NCBI GenBank assembly: GCA_020629955.1
Contig: JAHDCI010000012.1
Location: 1-58,079, forward strand
DNA length: 58,079 nt
Origin: Myxococcota bacterium
Lineage (GTDB): Bacteria > Myxococcota_A > Polyangia > Polyangiales > Houyiibacteriaceae
Direction: 5' to 3'
The notes under the pieces were generated by a model. That model saw nothing but the letters and a program-made list of their open reading frames with translations. It had not been told where the DNA came from and searched no databases. Of the stretch, positions 26,885 to 35,373 are shown in pieces. A program made the translations under genes and the position numbers. How positions within the stretch are numbered: position 1 is the first letter of the stretch; each line of letters opens with the position of its first letter.

Positions 26885-27730
26885 GTGACGGTAAGCGAAT
26901 CGATTCGAGGGAAGACCATTGTCCTGACGGGCGCAGCGCGGGGTGTTGGGGCCGCTGCGGCGCGTCTTTTTGCTCAGTGTGGAGCAAACCTCGTTCTCAA
27001 TGACAATGGATGTGAGGCGGACGGCAGCGGAGAAGACCAGGCGCCGCTTCGCGAGCTTGCGCGAGAGCTTCGAGCGAGCGACGGGACCGTCGAGGCCGTC
27101 TTCGGCGATGTTGCCGAGCCGCTCATTGCCAAGGAGCTCGCGAAGGTCGCCCTCGAGCGATTCCAGAGAATCGATGCGTTGGTCTCCTGCACCGGAATTG
27201 GCGTCGACCGAGCCGCGATGAGGCTCCGCGAATCCGAGTTCGAAGCCGCGTTTCGAGCTCAGCTTTGGGCTCCGATTCGCGCCGCAGAGGCATGTCACGC
27301 GGCGCTGCTCGACAGCAAAGGTTCGGTGCTCTTCTGCGCTTCCCCGGATGCGTACCTGGGTACGGCACGACGTGGCGCGACCGCTGCAGCGAGTGCCGCG
27401 CTCATCGCATACGGCCGTACCCTTGCGGCCGAGCTTCGCCGCGTCGATGTTCGCGTCAATACGTTGCTCCCGACTGCGCGTACTCGACTGACGGAAAGCA
27501 GCACGCTCTTCCGGAGCGTCGGCGAAGACTCAATGCCGCCGCGCGATCCCGCAAACGCGATCGTCTATCTCGTTTCGGAGGAAGCTCGTGATTACACGGG
27601 AGAAGTGATCGGGTGCGCCGGCGGGCGGACCTTTGCGATCCAGACGCGAGAGACCACGGGGCTCTTCGTAGAAGGCGGCGCCACGTTTGAACATCTCGCC
27701 GGAGCGTTCGACGAGGTCACGCGCCCCTGA
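26885..27730 (+). CDS. Short-chain dehydrogenase/reductase
   Basis: This 281-residue SDR has the NAD(P)-binding TGAARGVGAAAARL near its N-terminus and DVAEP and VSCTGIGVDRAAMR in the middle. In the catalytic region the usual Ser-Tyr-Lys is altered: the segment SAALIAYGRTLAAEL has Tyr but Arg in place of the expected Lys after YxxxK. It resembles the multifunctional (3R)-hydroxyacyl-CoA dehydrogenase-like branch. The GTG at 26885 has GGAGAG just upstream; a TTG at 26867 is the alternative. It begins 22 bp after the protease gene. Activity is uncertain given the missing lysine. Confidence 0.82.
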   Translation: MTVSESIRGKTIVLTGAARGVGAAAARLFAQCGANLVLNDNGCEADGSGEDQAPLRELARELRASDGTVEAVFGDVAEPLIAKELAKVALERFQRIDALVSCTGIGVDRAAMRLRESEFEAAFRAQLWAPIRAAEACHAALLDSKGSVLFCASPDAYLGTARRGATAAASAALIAYGRTLAAELRRVDVRVNTLLPTARTRLTESSTLFRSVGEDSMPPRDPANAIVYLVSEEARDYTGEVIGCAGGRTFAIQTRETTGLFVEGGATFEHLAGAFDEVTRP

Positions 27731-27778
27731 GCCAGGTTGGCAAAATCAGGCGAGCGTATGTGAAAGAGAGTTGGTGTC

Positions 27779-28393
27779 GTGGCGGATTGGAAACCGAGTC
27801 TGGCGTGCATTCAGGAGGTCCGAGCGGCGACGGATGCTTCCATCCCGGATGCGATGGAAGCGCTTGTTCGTTTCGATGGAAACCGCGTTTGGGCGATCGC
27901 TTCATTGATCAGCGAGGAGAGGTTGGTACGTGACTTCGGAGACCTCCAATCGCGTTTGATCGTGAAAGGCACCCTCGATGGTGCTCCATCGGAAAGTCTG
28001 TTGGCTCGGCATTATGCCATTCGCCGGGCAAATAAGGCTCTCGGCGAAGGCCATCGGCCGGGCGCCGTGCCCCTGCATCCGAGTCTTGAAGAGTTCGATG
28101 GTGAGCTGCTGTTTCTACTCTGCGGCGAAGGGCTCCATCGGATCGAGGAGGTTGTTGCCCGCGTCGACGGTGCGGGCTTCGCGCGTTGTGAACCCGACTG
28201 GCTAAACGAGTCGGTGTTGGTTTCGATGTTGGGCGCCACCGCTCGTCTGGTCGTCGCGGACCGAGACACGATTGAGGTTGTACTTGTCGATGTGGAAGAT
28301 GAACCGTTCGATATCCCGGCGTGGCAGATAGAGTTCGAGGAAACACTCGTTGCACTGTTTCCCAATAGCGAAATCTCCAGCGCGCTCGATTGA
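27779..28393 (+). CDS. TS-N/UBA-like domain protein of unknown function
   Basis: This 204-residue protein opens with a segment (about 10-45, CIQEVRAATDASIPDAMEAL then GNRVWAIASL) that follows the pattern of the EF-Ts N-terminal UBA-like domain (VKELRexTGAGxxDCKKAL then GDxxxAIexL). The remaining 150 residues, including LLFLLCGEGLHRIEEVVARVD and VLVDVEDEPFDIPAWQ, I do not recognise. The GTG start has AAAGAGAG upstream. It follows the SDR gene by 48 bp on the same strand. A ribosome or ubiquitin-like binding role would be guesswork. Confidence 0.7.
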   Translation: MADWKPSLACIQEVRAATDASIPDAMEALVRFDGNRVWAIASLISEERLVRDFGDLQSRLIVKGTLDGAPSESLLARHYAIRRANKALGEGHRPGAVPLHPSLEEFDGELLFLLCGEGLHRIEEVVARVDGAGFARCEPDWLNESVLVSMLGATARLVVADRDTIEVVLVDVEDEPFDIPAWQIEFEETLVALFPNSEISSALD

Positions 28394-28415
28394 ACGAGCG
28401 CCGTCGTTCGCGCAG

Positions 28416-28461
28416 TTTCTGGCGGAGCTTTCTGGTGGAGCTTTCTGGCGGAGCTTTCTGG
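28416..28461 (+). repeat. 13-bp tandem repeat (about 3.5 copies)
   Basis: TTTCTGGCGGAGC repeats three times with one T/C change and ends with a partial unit. It lies just after the TS-N protein gene, in the 141-bp convergent gap. Confidence 0.8.
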
Positions 28462-28534
28462 TCGGGTTGGCGTGACCTGATTCGTCCTGATGAGTCGTCT
28501 CGAACTCCCGTCGCTCGCGCTTCGGCGAGCCTCG

Positions 28535-29812
28535 TCAGAGTTGAGGGCGTTCCAACGCTTCTCCAAAGCCCGCCCACTGGTCTGAGTACACCACGAAGGT
28601 GGTCGAGGTCGTCTCGCCGGTGTCGTCGTCCGCTGTGCCATAGATGAACACGAGCAAGTTCATGCCCTCGGGTGCGAAGACTTCTTCCAGTTCGCATTCG
28701 GGTTCGCAGTACTGGGTGCCCGACTGATGAAGCCTTTGCCGTGAAACTCGCCCTTCGCGATAGCGTTCGCCACCGTTTGGGGTTTCACCCAGTGGAAGAC
28801 GAAGAACGGTCTCAGTCCCTCCGACGTCGAAGTCGACGTCGCGCAGAGGAACATAGTTTGCGAAGAGACGATTTAGTTCCCGCGATGCGCGACGCTCCGC
28901 GCGTCCAACCGAGGCGTAGTCGAAGCGGATCCTACGCTGGCTTTGGCGACTTGCGATGTCGACCAAGGTCAGGAGCGTTGCGTTCGGTGTTTCCTCCGTC
29001 ATCGCCAATGTCCGGCCATCCGGAGAAATTGCGGGAAATCCGATCGGAAAGAGGTCGTTTCCCTCGCTGGCGATCCGCGGAGCCTCTTGGTGGATCCATC
29101 GTGCTCGTGCGAACCCGGACCAGCTCACGTTCTCGCAGTCGGCACCATCGAGGTCGAAACGCATCACGATCAACCCCGAGCGCGAATCGCGAAGCACTTC
29201 CGATGGAGTCTCCCTTTCGATGTTGATAGAGAACGGTCCTGCGCGGAGCGCGCTGTCTGAGACACGAATATAGGATTCGGCATCACACGCCTCCGGCTCA
29301 GTCTCGCGTTCACCGAGGAAGTGAACTTCCCGCGGAAATGGAGCTTGAAAGAGACGGCTGTCTTGGGCTCGAGATATTAGGACCCGCCCTTGGAGCTCAG
29401 CGTGAACTTCGGCAGGCACCAATTCGAGACGTCGAAACTCACGGAGTCGATTGTTGACCGTGGCGACCCGATGTTCGAGTGTCCCGATCGTGTACGTGTT
29501 CGATGCGAGGGACTGCCGCTCTCTCAACTCTCCCGACCGGGTGTCGATGAATTCGACGAAGGCGTCGCCGAACCGGCTCCTCGAAGGCTCTGGAGCAGGC
29601 TCCGTCACAACTTGAGCGAGTACGTTGCCATCGCGGGAGACGGCGGGAAAACCCGAGAAGGTCTCACCGCTCGCGCGTCCTCCTCGTTGTCGTCCATGAC
29701 GGAGTTCCTGGTCGCGCGTGAACGCCTGCGAGACTTGCGGTGGTTGGGCGTCAGCGTTGCCCGTCGCCAGAAGAATAAGCGACACGATTGTTGGGAACGC
29801 GGTCTTGTGCAT
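28535..29812 (-). CDS. Secreted hypothetical protein with beta-propeller-like repeats
   Basis: This 425-residue protein has a signal peptide (TAFPTIVSLILLATGNADAQ). Two segments, FPAVSRDGNVLAQVV (about 54) and FPAISPDGRTLAMTEE (about 258), match the S-x-D-G strand-turn pattern of WD40-like/PD40 repeats found in TolB-type propellers. Other strands are too divergent to count blades. Four cysteines (CDAES, CEPEC, ADCENV) may form disulphides. It is convergent with the TS-N gene and stands alone. No function can be assigned. Confidence 0.72.
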   Translation of the reverse strand: MHKTAFPTIVSLILLATGNADAQPPQVSQAFTRDQELRHGRQRGGRASGETFSGFPAVSRDGNVLAQVVTEPAPEPSRSRFGDAFVEFIDTRSGELRERQSLASNTYTIGTLEHRVATVNNRLREFRRLELVPAEVHAELQGRVLISRAQDSRLFQAPFPREVHFLGERETEPEACDAESYIRVSDSALRAGPFSINIERETPSEVLRDSRSGLIVMRFDLDGADCENVSWSGFARARWIHQEAPRIASEGNDLFPIGFPAISPDGRTLAMTEETPNATLLTLVDIASRQSQRRIRFDYASVGRAERRASRELNRLFANYVPLRDVDFDVGGTETVLRLPLGETPNGGERYREGRVSRQRLHQSGTQYCEPECELEEVFAPEGMNLLVFIYGTADDDTGETTSTTFVVYSDQWAGFGEALERPQL

Positions 29813-29981
29813 ACCGGAGACACGTGCACGAAACGTACCGAATAGGACGTGTCACCGCGCCCGTCTTTTTGCGGGTTGAACAACCATTCCGAGTGTCCAT
29901 GGCGACACCAATAGCCCTCGGCTGTGTCTTGCAGGAGACACAAATCGGAGGACGAATGGTGTGATGCTTACGCGTAGCCTT

Positions 29982-31700
29982 TTACTTCTTCGCGAGCTTC
30001 GCCCACGCGTCTTTGAGCGTAATCGTCCGGTTAAAGACAAGCTCGCCGGCTTCTTTCGACGGTCCATCGCAGACAAAGAAGCCCGTGCGTTGGAACTGAA
30101 AGCGCTCTTCCGGCGAAGCGTTCGCGAGCGAGGGTTCGACCTTCGCGTTGTCGATCACCTCGAGGCTTGCCGGATTCAGGTGTTCGAGGAAGTTCTCGGC
30201 TGCGGCAGGGTTTTCATGATCGAAGAGACGGTCATAAAGGCGGACCTTCGCGTCGACGGCATGCTTTGCGCTGACCCAGTGGATCGTGCCGCGGACCTTC
30301 CGGCCATCCGGTGCCGCGCCGCCGCGTGATTCGGGATCCCAAGTGCAGCGAAGCTCGACGACTTCGCCGTTCTCTTCGACAACGTCCTGCACCGTAATCA
30401 GCGCGGCACCGCGCAGACGTACTTCCTTGCCTGGTGCGAGGCGCCACCACTTCTTCGGGGCTTCCTTCATGAAGTCATCTCGCTCTACCCAGATTTCGCG
30501 TGAGAACGGGACGGCGCGAGTCGAGGTATCGAGCACCTCGATATCCCGGCGCGGCGGGAAGTAGCGAAGGTCGAACGAATCTTCCTGATCCTCTGGATAG
30601 TTCGTGATGGTGACCTTGAGCGGCCGCAGCACAGCCATGACTCGCTTGGAAGTATCGTTCAGATGATCGCGAAGACAGTGCTCGAGCAGGCCGACATCCA
30701 CGACGCCATCGTTCTTGCTGACGCCGATCTTGTTCATGAAGCGGCGGATCGATTCTGGCGTAAATCCACGCCGTCGCATGCCCACGATCGTCGGCATGCG
30801 AGGATCGTCCCAGCCTTCGACGTGATGGTCCTCCACGAGCTGTTTTAGCTTTCGTTTGCTCGTGATGGTGTAGTTCAGGTTGAGTCGGCCGAACTCGATC
30901 TGCCGTGGGGGTTCTTCAATACCGATCGCCTTCAGGAACCAATTGTAGAGAGGGCGGTGGTTTACGAACTCGAGCGAGCAGGTTGAATGCGTCACCCCTT
31001 CGATCGCGTCCGATTGGCCATGTGCCCAGTCGTACATCGGGTAGATATTCCACGCATCTCCCGTGCGATGGTGCGGAACCTTCTTGATGCGATAGAGCAA
31101 GGGGTCGCGGAGCTTTACGTCCGTAGAGGCCATATCGATCTTCGCGCGCAGGACTGCGCTGCCCTCGTCGAGTTCTCCGTTCTTCATCTGCTCGAGGAGC
31201 GCGAGGTTCTCTTCCACGCTTCGGTCCCGAAACGGGCTATTGACGCCAGGCTTGTGGAAGTCGCCGCGCGTGTCCCGGATCTCGCCTTCGCTCCGCGTGT
31301 CGACGTATGCGAGACCTTCCTCTACGAGCTTCACGGCCCACGCATAGAGCTGGTCGAAATACTCCGAAGCGAAGTAAGCCTTCTCACCCCAATCGAAGCC
31401 AAGCCATTTCACGTCGCGCATGATGCCTTCGACAAACTCGGTGGATTCTGCCTCCGGGTTGGTGTCATCGAAGCGGAGATTGCACTTCCCGTTCTCGGAG
31501 AGCTGGGCGAGCCCGAAGGCCGTACAGATCGCTTTCGCGTGTCCGACGTGTAGGTAGCCGTTGGGCTCGGGAGGGAAACGCGTTACGAGACGGCCGTAGC
31601 TTTTTCCGGTCTGGAGGTCGTCCAGGACAATATCGCGGATGAAGTTGCCTGGGCCCTCGTCGCCCTTCGGCGCGTCGTTTTTTGCATCGCTCTTCGACAT
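29982..31700 (-). CDS. glnS: Glutaminyl-tRNA synthetase
   Basis: This roughly 572-residue class I synthetase charges tRNA-Gln directly. It has the HIGH motif as RFPPEPNGYLHVGHAKAIC (about 41-59) and a KMSKS equivalent TSKRKLKQLV (about 265). NLRFDDTNPEAE follows the nucleotide-binding region, and the C-terminal half is the anticodon-binding beta-barrel region of bacterial GlnRS. The preferred start is ATG 31700 (MSKSDAKND). A tRNA-Gln gene is nearby at 33681. Presence of glnS suggests the organism need not rely on the Glu-tRNA amidotransferase route. Confidence 0.96.
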   Translation of the reverse strand: MSKSDAKNDAPKGDEGPGNFIRDIVLDDLQTGKSYGRLVTRFPPEPNGYLHVGHAKAICTAFGLAQLSENGKCNLRFDDTNPEAESTEFVEGIMRDVKWLGFDWGEKAYFASEYFDQLYAWAVKLVEEGLAYVDTRSEGEIRDTRGDFHKPGVNSPFRDRSVEENLALLEQMKNGELDEGSAVLRAKIDMASTDVKLRDPLLYRIKKVPHHRTGDAWNIYPMYDWAHGQSDAIEGVTHSTCSLEFVNHRPLYNWFLKAIGIEEPPRQIEFGRLNLNYTITSKRKLKQLVEDHHVEGWDDPRMPTIVGMRRRGFTPESIRRFMNKIGVSKNDGVVDVGLLEHCLRDHLNDTSKRVMAVLRPLKVTITNYPEDQEDSFDLRYFPPRRDIEVLDTSTRAVPFSREIWVERDDFMKEAPKKWWRLAPGKEVRLRGAALITVQDVVEENGEVVELRCTWDPESRGGAAPDGRKVRGTIHWVSAKHAVDAKVRLYDRLFDHENPAAAENFLEHLNPASLEVIDNAKVEPSLANASPEERFQFQRTGFFVCDGPSKEAGELVFNRTITLKDAWAKLAKK

Positions 31701-31778
31701 GCTGCGGAAGCTAATTCCACCTCGCATTGTCGGCAAGACTTCTTCAACGCTTTCGCGATTGCCCGCGATCGAGACGCT

Positions 31779-32858
31779 TCAGAAATCGTGAGCTGCGAGC
31801 AGCTTGCGCGTGAGTGTGGAGACGCCCCGTTTGTCGAGTCCCTGTTCCGTGACTGGCTCAAGCTCACTCCCGGGGGAGAGGCGAATATGCGTCGCGCGGA
31901 TGACGTCTACCTGCAGTTTTCGATGGGAGAGCACGTGCCCGACACGCTCTGCGTCCATGAGCCGACAAGAGAAGAGTGCCTCGTTCTGCAGGCTGGCAGC
32001 GTCCTCATCAAGGGAGCCGGATCGCTCGATCAGGGGCGGAGACCAGAGACCGCCGAAGAGGTTCCCCCGCTCGCGACGTAGGAACACAGCGCGTGGCCTT
32101 GCCCGGATCGGGAGGATCGCCAGTAGCCGGACCTCCTTCACCTTTGTCTTCTTCCGCTTCGGCGTCGGCAGACGATCGGCGATATCCCGTCCCTGACAAT
32201 GCTTCTGAATCGGACACATCGTGCATCCCGGGTTGCGCGGCGTACACACCATCGCGCCGAGCTCCATGAGCCCTTGGTTAAGATCGCCGGGCCGTTCCCC
32301 CGGAGCCAGCTTTTCCGCTTCCTCCCAGAGGGCTGTTTCGGATTCCTTCGATGCGAGCGGGGCTTCGAGTCGAAGCACTCGGCTCAGAACACGCGCGACG
32401 TTGCCATCCACGATGGGGGCGGGCTCCTGAAACGCGACGCTCGAGATGGCGCCGGCGGTGTAGCGCCCAATCCCCGGTAGGCTTAGGAGCTCCTTTACGT
32501 GGCGAGGTACAACGCCGTCGAAATCGCGGACAAGGGTCTGCGCACCTCGCTGTAGAAGCTTCGCTCGCCGGTAGTATCCAAGGCCACTCCACATCGCGAG
32601 CACGTCGTCCTCTGGGGCTTCCGCAAGTGCCTTGGCCGTTGGAAAACGTTCGAGGAAACGACGGAAGTAGGGGATGACCGTGTCGACCCGCGTCTGCTGC
32701 AGCATGATCTCCGAGACCCATATTTTGTAGGGGTCGTTGGTTCGTCGCCACGGAAGATCGCGCTTGTTCTGATCGTACCAATCGAGCAGCGATTGGCGTA
32801 GCTCGATCCGTTCGCTCGCTTGCTCGAGAGGCAGTCGCTTTGAGGGGCGTTTCGCCAT
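31779..32858 (-). CDS. mutY: A/G-specific adenine glycosylase
   Basis: This roughly 359-residue DNA repair enzyme removes adenine mispaired with 8-oxoguanine. It has the MutY signature WVSEIMLQQTRVDTVIPYF, the helix-hairpin-helix LLSLPGIGRYTAGAI, catalytic Asp in PIVDGNVARVLSR, and a [4Fe-4S] cluster motif CTPRNPGCTMCPIQKHC (C-x6-C-x2-C-x5-C). The C-terminal part resembles the NUDIX-like domain (LLAILPIRARPRAVFLRR, GNLFGGLWSPP). ATG 32858 is chosen; it begins 7 bp after the phosphoesterase stop, so the two are cotranscribed. Confidence 0.96.
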   Translation of the reverse strand: MAKRPSKRLPLEQASERIELRQSLLDWYDQNKRDLPWRRTNDPYKIWVSEIMLQQTRVDTVIPYFRRFLERFPTAKALAEAPEDDVLAMWSGLGYYRRAKLLQRGAQTLVRDFDGVVPRHVKELLSLPGIGRYTAGAISSVAFQEPAPIVDGNVARVLSRVLRLEAPLASKESETALWEEAEKLAPGERPGDLNQGLMELGAMVCTPRNPGCTMCPIQKHCQGRDIADRLPTPKRKKTKVKEVRLLAILPIRARPRAVFLRRERGNLFGGLWSPPLIERSGSLDEDAASLQNEALFSCRLMDAERVGHVLSHRKLQVDVIRATHIRLSPGSELEPVTEQGLDKRGVSTLTRKLLAAHDF

Positions 32859-32865
32859 TGACGCG

Positions 32866-33519
32866 TTACCTCGGAACCGGAATCGGGACGATTTCGAGGG
32901 CCGCAGGCTCGCCGTCGAGAGCAAACCAGCTTAGCTGCCGTGAACTGAAATCCGCGATCGCGCACCGGGGGCGATGTTCGTGATGCAGTGTCCCGGCGTT
33001 GATGACCGTCAGTCCGAAGAGCGCTCTTACCATCGGCTGATGCGTGTGCCCGCAGACCATAAATGCGAGCGTTTTGTCGCGTTGTAGAGGCGCGAGCTCC
33101 CCAAGCGCACGAAGTCCGTAGCCTTTGGTCTCTGGCAGGAGCTTCGCCATATCGTTTTCGCCAACTCCGTGGCAGAGCAGAATGTCGCCGGAGGGAGATG
33201 AAAATCGGCGGGTCTTGGGAAGCGCGCTGAGAAACTCGCGGCTCTCGCTCGAGAGATGAAGCGTGGCGCCTTCAAGGTGCCTGGAGCTCCCTTCGAGGGC
33301 CCATCGATCGTGGTTTCCGGCGACAACGATCACGTTCTTTTCGCGCAGAAGCGTGATGCAGGATTCCACCGTCTCATCCGAACCACCATCGGTGATATCG
33401 CCGACGCAAAGCATCGTCTCACATCCCGCCGCTTCGAAGAGCGCGAGAGCGCGCTTGAGCGACTCAAACTCTCCGTGGACATCTCCCAGGATCCCCACTT
33501 TGTGCAACGTTTTGTCCAT
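32866..33519 (-). CDS. Calcineurin-like metallophosphoesterase
   Basis: This 217-residue phosphoesterase has the dinuclear metal motifs in order: GDVHGEF (about 13), GDITDGG (about 41), GNHDRW (about 66), CHGVGEND and CGHTHQP. The compact size resembles YfcE/MJ0936-type phosphodiesterases. It is the first gene of the mutY group and lies divergent from the tRNA-Gln gene. Substrate is unknown. Confidence 0.92.
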   Translation of the reverse strand: MDKTLHKVGILGDVHGEFESLKRALALFEAAGCETMLCVGDITDGGSDETVESCITLLREKNVIVVAGNHDRWALEGSSRHLEGATLHLSSESREFLSALPKTRRFSSPSGDILLCHGVGENDMAKLLPETKGYGLRALGELAPLQRDKTLAFMVCGHTHQPMVRALFGLTVINAGTLHHEHRPRCAIADFSSRQLSWFALDGEPAALEIVPIPVPR

Positions 33520-33680
33520 TTCCGCGAACGGGCGACCGGCGTGCCCGATGGAAAGAGGATCGTCTCCGAGGCGCTCCGCCGCAAGGGCTCATCGCACATT
33601 GTTCTTTGTTCAGAGCCTTTGCGAATTCTCGATTTTGGGGGATGCGAGGATCTCAAAGGCGTGTTAGGTGAATCTCACCT

Positions 33681-33754
33681 TCCGGTGTCGTCCAACGGCA
33701 GGACAACGGACTTTGAATCCGTGAATCATGGTTCGAATCCATGCGCCGGAACCA
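33681..33754 (+). tRNA. tRNA-Gln (anticodon TTG)
   Basis: A 74-nt tRNA with acceptor stem TCCGGTG/CGCCGGA (one G-U pair), the anticodon loop CTTTGAA giving anticodon TTG (glutamine), and the T-loop GTTCGAATC. The discriminator is A and CCA is encoded. A clear terminator follows immediately. Confidence 0.95.
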
Positions 33755-33781
33755 ACCCGAGCTTTTCGCTCGGGTTTTTTC
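33755..33781 (+). terminator. Rho-independent terminator after tRNA-Gln
   Basis: A perfect 7-bp stem CCCGAGC/GCTCGGG with a TTTTC loop is followed by six T. It sits one base after the tRNA CCA end. Confidence 0.92.
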
Positions 33782-33809
33782 ATGGAAAAAGCGTCGCTGG
33801 AGATTCTTT

Positions 33810-33832
33810 ATTCACGAACATGAATCGTGAAT
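33810..33832. promoter_or_regulatory. Inverted repeat upstream of ECF sigma operon
   Basis: ATTCACGA and TCGTGAAT form a perfect 8-bp inverted repeat with a 7-nt spacer, in the AT-rich region before the outer-membrane protein gene. Two TTGCGTAA direct repeats (33832-33839 and about 33884-33891) follow. It may be an operator or a hairpin; no regulator can be assigned. Confidence 0.4.
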
Positions 33833-33976
33833 TGCGTAATGAAAACATGCTCTTACGGAATCGATTTGCCCTGGTTTCCACATTTTGCGTAAGAAAATGA
33901 GAAAATTTCGCTCAGGGTTCTCCCTGGCCGGCCACTAACCTTTGTCGTGTCGAATTTCTCCCCAGCGCAGCGAAAC

Positions 33977-34765
33977 ATGGAGTCCCTTTTGGGGAGCCTG
34001 CTTATCGCCGCGGCGCTCGCGCCTCAAAGCGTAGCAGCGCAAGCTCCCTGCGCGCTGGCGTGCTCGGGCGACCCTTCGGCATGCGCCCGCCTCACGGAGC
34101 TTGAGGTATCCGCGGACCGTTGCGAGGATGTTCAGGTGGTCGCGGAGCAGCGCGAAGGCAGTATTCTTCTCGTCTTTGAGGCGTCCTTCCAGAGGGAGCA
34201 GCTGTTTGATTCCATCGAACTTGCGCTTCCGTGGGTGGAGAGCTGGGTCGCGCAAGATCTCGCGATGGAGACGAGCGCGCTGCGGATCGAGCCGGCTACG
34301 GAGATCTCGCTGGTCGATGAATCCGGACTGACCCTGTTTTTCTCGTTGGGCGTTCGTGGGGAGGTTCTCGACAACGGGATCGTGGGCCTCGGCGGCGGGC
34401 TTCGGATTGGCGCGCATACTCGGCGGTGGTGGTGGGTCGCGCTCCATGGGGGTATCGGATCGGCGGTCGCGGGTGGCAATCGCGCGATCGGCGAGCTTTA
34501 TGGGGCGTTCGGGTATCGCGCATCCTTCGGTGATTCCTTTGAAGGCCGCGTTGGTCTGATCACGGGTGCCGGTTTCCTCGGGAAGACACGCGGGGATCGG
34601 TTTCAGGCCTCGTTTCACATCGGCGCGACGGGCGAGCTCTTCTACGCTCTCGGTGAGAAGTTTCTCCTGATGGGCGCGTTGGATCTCTTCGTGGAGATTC
34701 GGCGCAACGCGAACGTCGCGGGCGCTCTCAACCTTGGTTTTCAAATTCGGTGGGACGTGGCATGA
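33977..34765 (+). CDS. Putative outer-membrane beta-barrel protein
   Basis: This roughly 262-residue exported protein has a signal peptide (LLGSLLIAAALAPQSVAAQ) and a Cys-containing N-terminal region (CALACSGDPSACARL). The C-terminal half has alternating amphipathic strands (LTLFFSLGVRGEVL, VALHGGIGSAVAGG, RFQASFHIGATGELFYAL, ALNLGFQIRW), typical of small outer-membrane barrels. The start could be ATG 33977 or GTG 33947. It is the first gene of an operon with an ECF sigma factor, coupled through ATGA, and may be its target or signal source. Confidence 0.68.
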   Translation: MESLLGSLLIAAALAPQSVAAQAPCALACSGDPSACARLTELEVSADRCEDVQVVAEQREGSILLVFEASFQREQLFDSIELALPWVESWVAQDLAMETSALRIEPATEISLVDESGLTLFFSLGVRGEVLDNGIVGLGGGLRIGAHTRRWWWVALHGGIGSAVAGGNRAIGELYGAFGYRASFGDSFEGRVGLITGAGFLGKTRGDRFQASFHIGATGELFYALGEKFLLMGALDLFVEIRRNANVAGALNLGFQIRWDVA

Positions 34766-35373
34766 GTGGCGAGTTCGCCAGAGTGGTGGATATGAGAAGA
34801 GTCCGAGTCGACTCGGGTCCGCAGGAAAGGATGGGGGACGAAGCCCTGGCGGCCGCGGCTGCGACGGGCGACCCCGATTCGGTAGGTCGCTTCTTCGACC
34901 GCTTTGAGCCGGGGCTCACCCGTTTCGTCGGTAGAGTTTTACGGGGCGCACCGGATGTTGAAGACGTGGTGCAGATTACCTTCCTGCGCGTCGCAGAAGG
35001 CCGGTGTCGCTACGATGGTCGTTCGAAGGCGACCACCTGGCTCTTCGGGATCGCGCACAATGTGATTCGCGAGCGGCGCCGTTCGAGTCGTCGATTTGCC
35101 GCGTTTTCCGATGTCCTTGCCGATGTAGGCGAGCGCTATTTCGGACGGACTCCCGACCTGGATATCGCGGTCCGAGAAGAAATGGTGAGCGTCGAGCAAG
35201 CATTTGACGCGCTCTCCTACGACTACCGAGCCGCATTTGTGCTCTGCGTGATCGAAGAAATGAGCGCTCCCGACGCGGCGCGGGTCCTCGGCACAACACA
35301 GTCCGCGGTTTGGAAACGAGTCTCCGTAGCTCGAAAAGCGCTTCGCGAAGCGGCTCGAAAGGAGGAGCGATGA
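34762..35373 (+). CDS. ECF-family RNA polymerase sigma factor
   Basis: This 203-residue sigma-70 family protein has region 2 (FFDRFEPGLTRFVGRVL, PDVEDVVQITFLRV, KATTWLFGIAHNVIRERRR) and region 4 (AFDALSYDYRAAFVLCVIEEM, DAARVLGTTQSAVWKRVSVAR), without regions 1 and 3, so it is an ECF sigma. Both ends are coupled: the start overlaps the outer-membrane gene by ATGA, and its stop overlaps the FecR-like gene by ATGA. It would direct transcription of an unknown regulon under control of the downstream protein. Confidence 0.94.
   Translation: MSGEFARVVDMRRVRVDSGPQERMGDEALAAAAATGDPDSVGRFFDRFEPGLTRFVGRVLRGAPDVEDVVQITFLRVAEGRCRYDGRSKATTWLFGIAHNVIRERRRSSRRFAAFSDVLADVGERYFGRTPDLDIAVREEMVSVEQAFDALSYDYRAAFVLCVIEEMSAPDAARVLGTTQSAVWKRVSVARKALREAARKEER

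Noticed and set aside
29924-29941. GTGTCT/AGACAC hairpin as terminator for glnS
   Set aside because: No T run follows on the minus strand; may be chance.
33520-33680. Small gene or leader before the tRNA
   Set aside because: Short frames lack ribosome-binding sites and recognisable features.
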